Shown here: positions 4,504 to 5,917 of the stretch, one piece after another
How the letters are laid out: each line of letters begins with the position of its first letter
How positions within the stretch are numbered: position 1 is the first letter of the stretch
Source of the DNA: an uncultured Gammaproteobacteria bacterium
GTDB lineage: Bacteria; Pseudomonadota; Gammaproteobacteria; GCA-002705445; GCA-002716945
Length of the DNA: 5,917 bases
Direction of reading: 5' to 3'
Assembly: GCA_913046125.1 (NCBI GenBank)
Contig: CAJWRL010000052.1
Location: forward strand, 1 to 5,917
Notes under the pieces: model-generated
What the model was told of the DNA's origin: nothing
The model's database searches: none
What the model saw: the letters and a program-made list of their open reading frames with translations, nothing else
Made by a program: the position numbers and the translations under genes

Positions 4504-5859
4504 CTAGAGATTGTCGGTATTCTCAAAGATCTGAGGATGATAATCCTCAAATCTTGTGCAATGTGATAAAAAAGTTAATTTTGTTGTGCCTGTTGGTCCA
4601 TTTCTATGCTTTGCAACATTTATTTCTGCCACATTTTTATCCTCTGAATTAGGATTATAGACATCGTCTCTGTAAATAAACATGACAACGTCTGCATCTT
4701 GTTCAATCGACCCTGACTCTCTTAAATCAGACAGAAAAGGTCGTTTGTCATTACGCTGTTCCAAACTACGGTTTAATTGTGATAATGCGATTATTGGCAG
4801 GTCTAATTCTTTGGCCAAACCTTTGAGCTGTCTCGTAATTGATGCAATTTCATTAACTCGATTTTCACTTTTTTCAGGTAATGTCATCAGCTGTAAATAA
4901 TCTAAAATAATCATGTCTATCCCTGTCTCACGCATCATTCTTCTAGCCCTTGAGCGCAGAGTCATTGGAGTTATACTGCCTGTGTCATCAATGTATAATG
5001 AACAGTCTTGCATCATATCGATAGCCTGAGTAACTGCTCGAGTGTCATCATTTGAGGATTCGTAGTCACCTGTTCTTATTTTTGAAAATTCAACAGTGCT
5101 CAGTGAAGATAACATCCTAAGTGCAATCGACTGTGAGGACATTTCTAAACTAAAAAAACCAACTTTCTTTTTTTGTTTAAATACAACATCTTGAGCTATA
5201 TTCATAGCTAATGCTGTTTTACCCATTGAGGGTCTTGCAGCGATTACAATTAAATCAGAGTTTTGAAGACCGCCCATTATTTCATCTAGCTTTGAGTAAC
5301 CTGTTAAAAGGAAATCTGAAATGTTATTATTTTTCTTGTTATAAATAGAATCGACCATTTCATTGACTATGGGTCCAATTTTTATAAGGCCTTCATTTTT
5401 TTTTGTATCTGATGCGATTGAGAATATATCTGCTTCTGCCTTATCTAGAATAACTCTTACATCCTCTGAGTCATCGTCGTGAATGCTCTCTATCGTTCTT
5501 GTGCTGGCTTCAATTAGCTTTCTCAAAACTGATTTTTCTCTTACAATCTCAGCATATTTGACAATATGAGCTGAGGTCGGCACAGTCTTTGCTAGATCTT
5601 TTAAATATTCAATGCCTCCAACCTTGGATAATTTGTCCCTTGATTTAAGCGCTTCTTCAAGTATGAGAATGTCAATTGGCTGATCATTAATTTGTAAAGT
5701 GTAAATTTCTGAGAATATATCTCTATTTTTCGCATCATAAAAATCTGCTGGCGTTATAAGATTTGAAATTTTTTCCCAAGATTCAGAGTCGATGATTAGT
5801 GAGCCCAATAGTGCTTTTTCAGAATCAATAGATGTGGGTGTCCTCGGGATACTACTCAT
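4504..5859 (-). CDS. dnaB: Replicative DNA helicase DnaB
   Basis: Hexameric 5'-3' helicase that unwinds the replication fork and contacts primase. The 451-residue protein is about 20 shorter than E. coli DnaB (471), the difference being mainly the unstructured N-terminal tip and a few linker residues. N-terminal domain about 8-110 (SIDSEKALLGSLIID; GGIEYLKDLAKTVPTSAHI), linker about 111-180, RecA-like domain from about 185. Walker A is ARPSMGKT (208-215, K214), catalytic glutamate E239 in FSLEMS, Walker B IILDYLQLM (317-325, D320), motif SQLNRSLEQR (360-369) and DLRESGSIEQDAD (378-390). The KHRNGPTG segment (417-424) contains R419, the likely arginine finger. No intein interrupts the sequence, although dnaB is a common intein site. 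The ATG at 5859 leads directly into the conserved N-terminus but has no Shine-Dalgarno (TTACTCT precedes it). In many bacteria rplI lies upstream; here only 58 upstream bases are visible. Confidence 0.98.
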   Translation of the reverse strand: MSSIPRTPTSIDSEKALLGSLIIDSESWEKISNLITPADFYDAKNRDIFSEIYTLQINDQPIDILILEEALKSRDKLSKVGGIEYLKDLAKTVPTSAHIVKYAEIVREKSVLRKLIEASTRTIESIHDDDSEDVRVILDKAEADIFSIASDTKKNEGLIKIGPIVNEMVDSIYNKKNNNISDFLLTGYSKLDEIMGGLQNSDLIVIAARPSMGKTALAMNIAQDVVFKQKKKVGFFSLEMSSQSIALRMLSSLSTVEFSKIRTGDYESSNDDTRAVTQAIDMMQDCSLYIDDTGSITPMTLRSRARRMMRETGIDMIILDYLQLMTLPEKSENRVNEIASITRQLKGLAKELDLPIIALSQLNRSLEQRNDKRPFLSDLRESGSIEQDADVVMFIYRDDVYNPNSEDKNVAEINVAKHRNGPTGTTKLTFLSHCTRFEDYHPQIFENTDNL

Positions 5860-5890
5860 AGAGTAATAATATATGATAATTAGATGATAT

Positions 5891-5914
5891 AGAATCTTGA
5901 CTTAATTAGATTCT
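5891..5914. repeat. 7-bp inverted repeat upstream of dnaB
   Basis: AGAATCT (5891-5897) and AGATTCT (5908-5914) are exact reverse complements with a 10-base spacer, about 32-55 bp before the dnaB start. It could be an operator or part of a hairpin between dnaB and whatever gene lies beyond the right edge. No T-run follows within the window to make it a terminator. The plus strand carries TTGACT (5897-5902) inside it, which could be a -35 for a rightward gene outside the window. AT-rich context makes chance occurrence quite possible. Confidence 0.25.
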
Positions 5915-5917
5915 TGG

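Noticed and set aside
4682..4900. 72-codon open frame on the plus strand
   Set aside because: Antisense shadow of the dnaB RecA domain.
4504..5859. Possible intein or frameshift in dnaB
   Set aside because: All helicase motifs occur in order at normal spacing in one uninterrupted frame.
1..5917. Mobile element, CRISPR array, attachment site or novel multi-gene system
   Set aside because: No repeated spacer structure, transposase, integrase or unknown gene; every long frame belongs to a well-known housekeeping family, and both tRNA genes lack an adjacent duplicated 3' segment that would mark an integration site.

Overview
This window is a compact stretch of bacterial housekeeping genes. It is visibly AT-rich (about one third G+C by eye). 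UvrB, DnaB and the N-terminus of ThrS resemble gammaproteobacterial homologues through most of their length, and the ferredoxin is very close to the Azotobacter/Pseudomonas FdxA (ferredoxin I) type. The most likely source is an AT-rich, possibly streamlined gammaproteobacterium. SAR86-like marine lineages come to mind, but that is inference and cannot be settled from this window. Neither tRNA gene encodes its 3' CCA, and most start codons lack a clear Shine-Dalgarno sequence.

Layout, left to right. On the minus strand lie the 5' part of thrS (1-451, running off the left edge), a tRNA-Val(GAC) gene 15 bp upstream of it, and uvrB (590-2608). All three read leftward and could be one transcript, with a probable extra promoter (553-581) just before the tRNA. 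A 60-bp divergent gap separates uvrB from a class I aminotransferase gene (2669-3850, plus strand) of the aspartate aminotransferase Ibeta type. Both genes start with TTG, and the gap contains a perfect palindrome that reads as an extended -10 element on both strands. A tRNA-Asn(GTT) gene (3910-3982, minus) faces the aminotransferase. A 196-bp AT-rich gap holds the tRNA-Asn promoter and a candidate promoter and dyad for fdxA (4179-4502, plus). fdxA ends tail-to-tail, with one base between stop codons, against dnaB (4504-5859, minus), whose 58-bp upstream region reaches the right edge.

The genes do not form one pathway: tRNA charging (thrS, two tRNAs), nucleotide excision repair (uvrB), amino-acid/nitrogen metabolism (aspC-like), electron transfer (fdxA) and replication (dnaB). 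No CRISPR array, insertion sequence, prophage, toxin-antitoxin or defence gene is visible, and I see no candidate for a new multi-gene system. The points worth a second look are regulatory: the symmetric -10 in the uvrB/aspC gap, the tRNA-bounded thrS leader, the dyad before fdxA, and the lack of recognisable intrinsic terminators.
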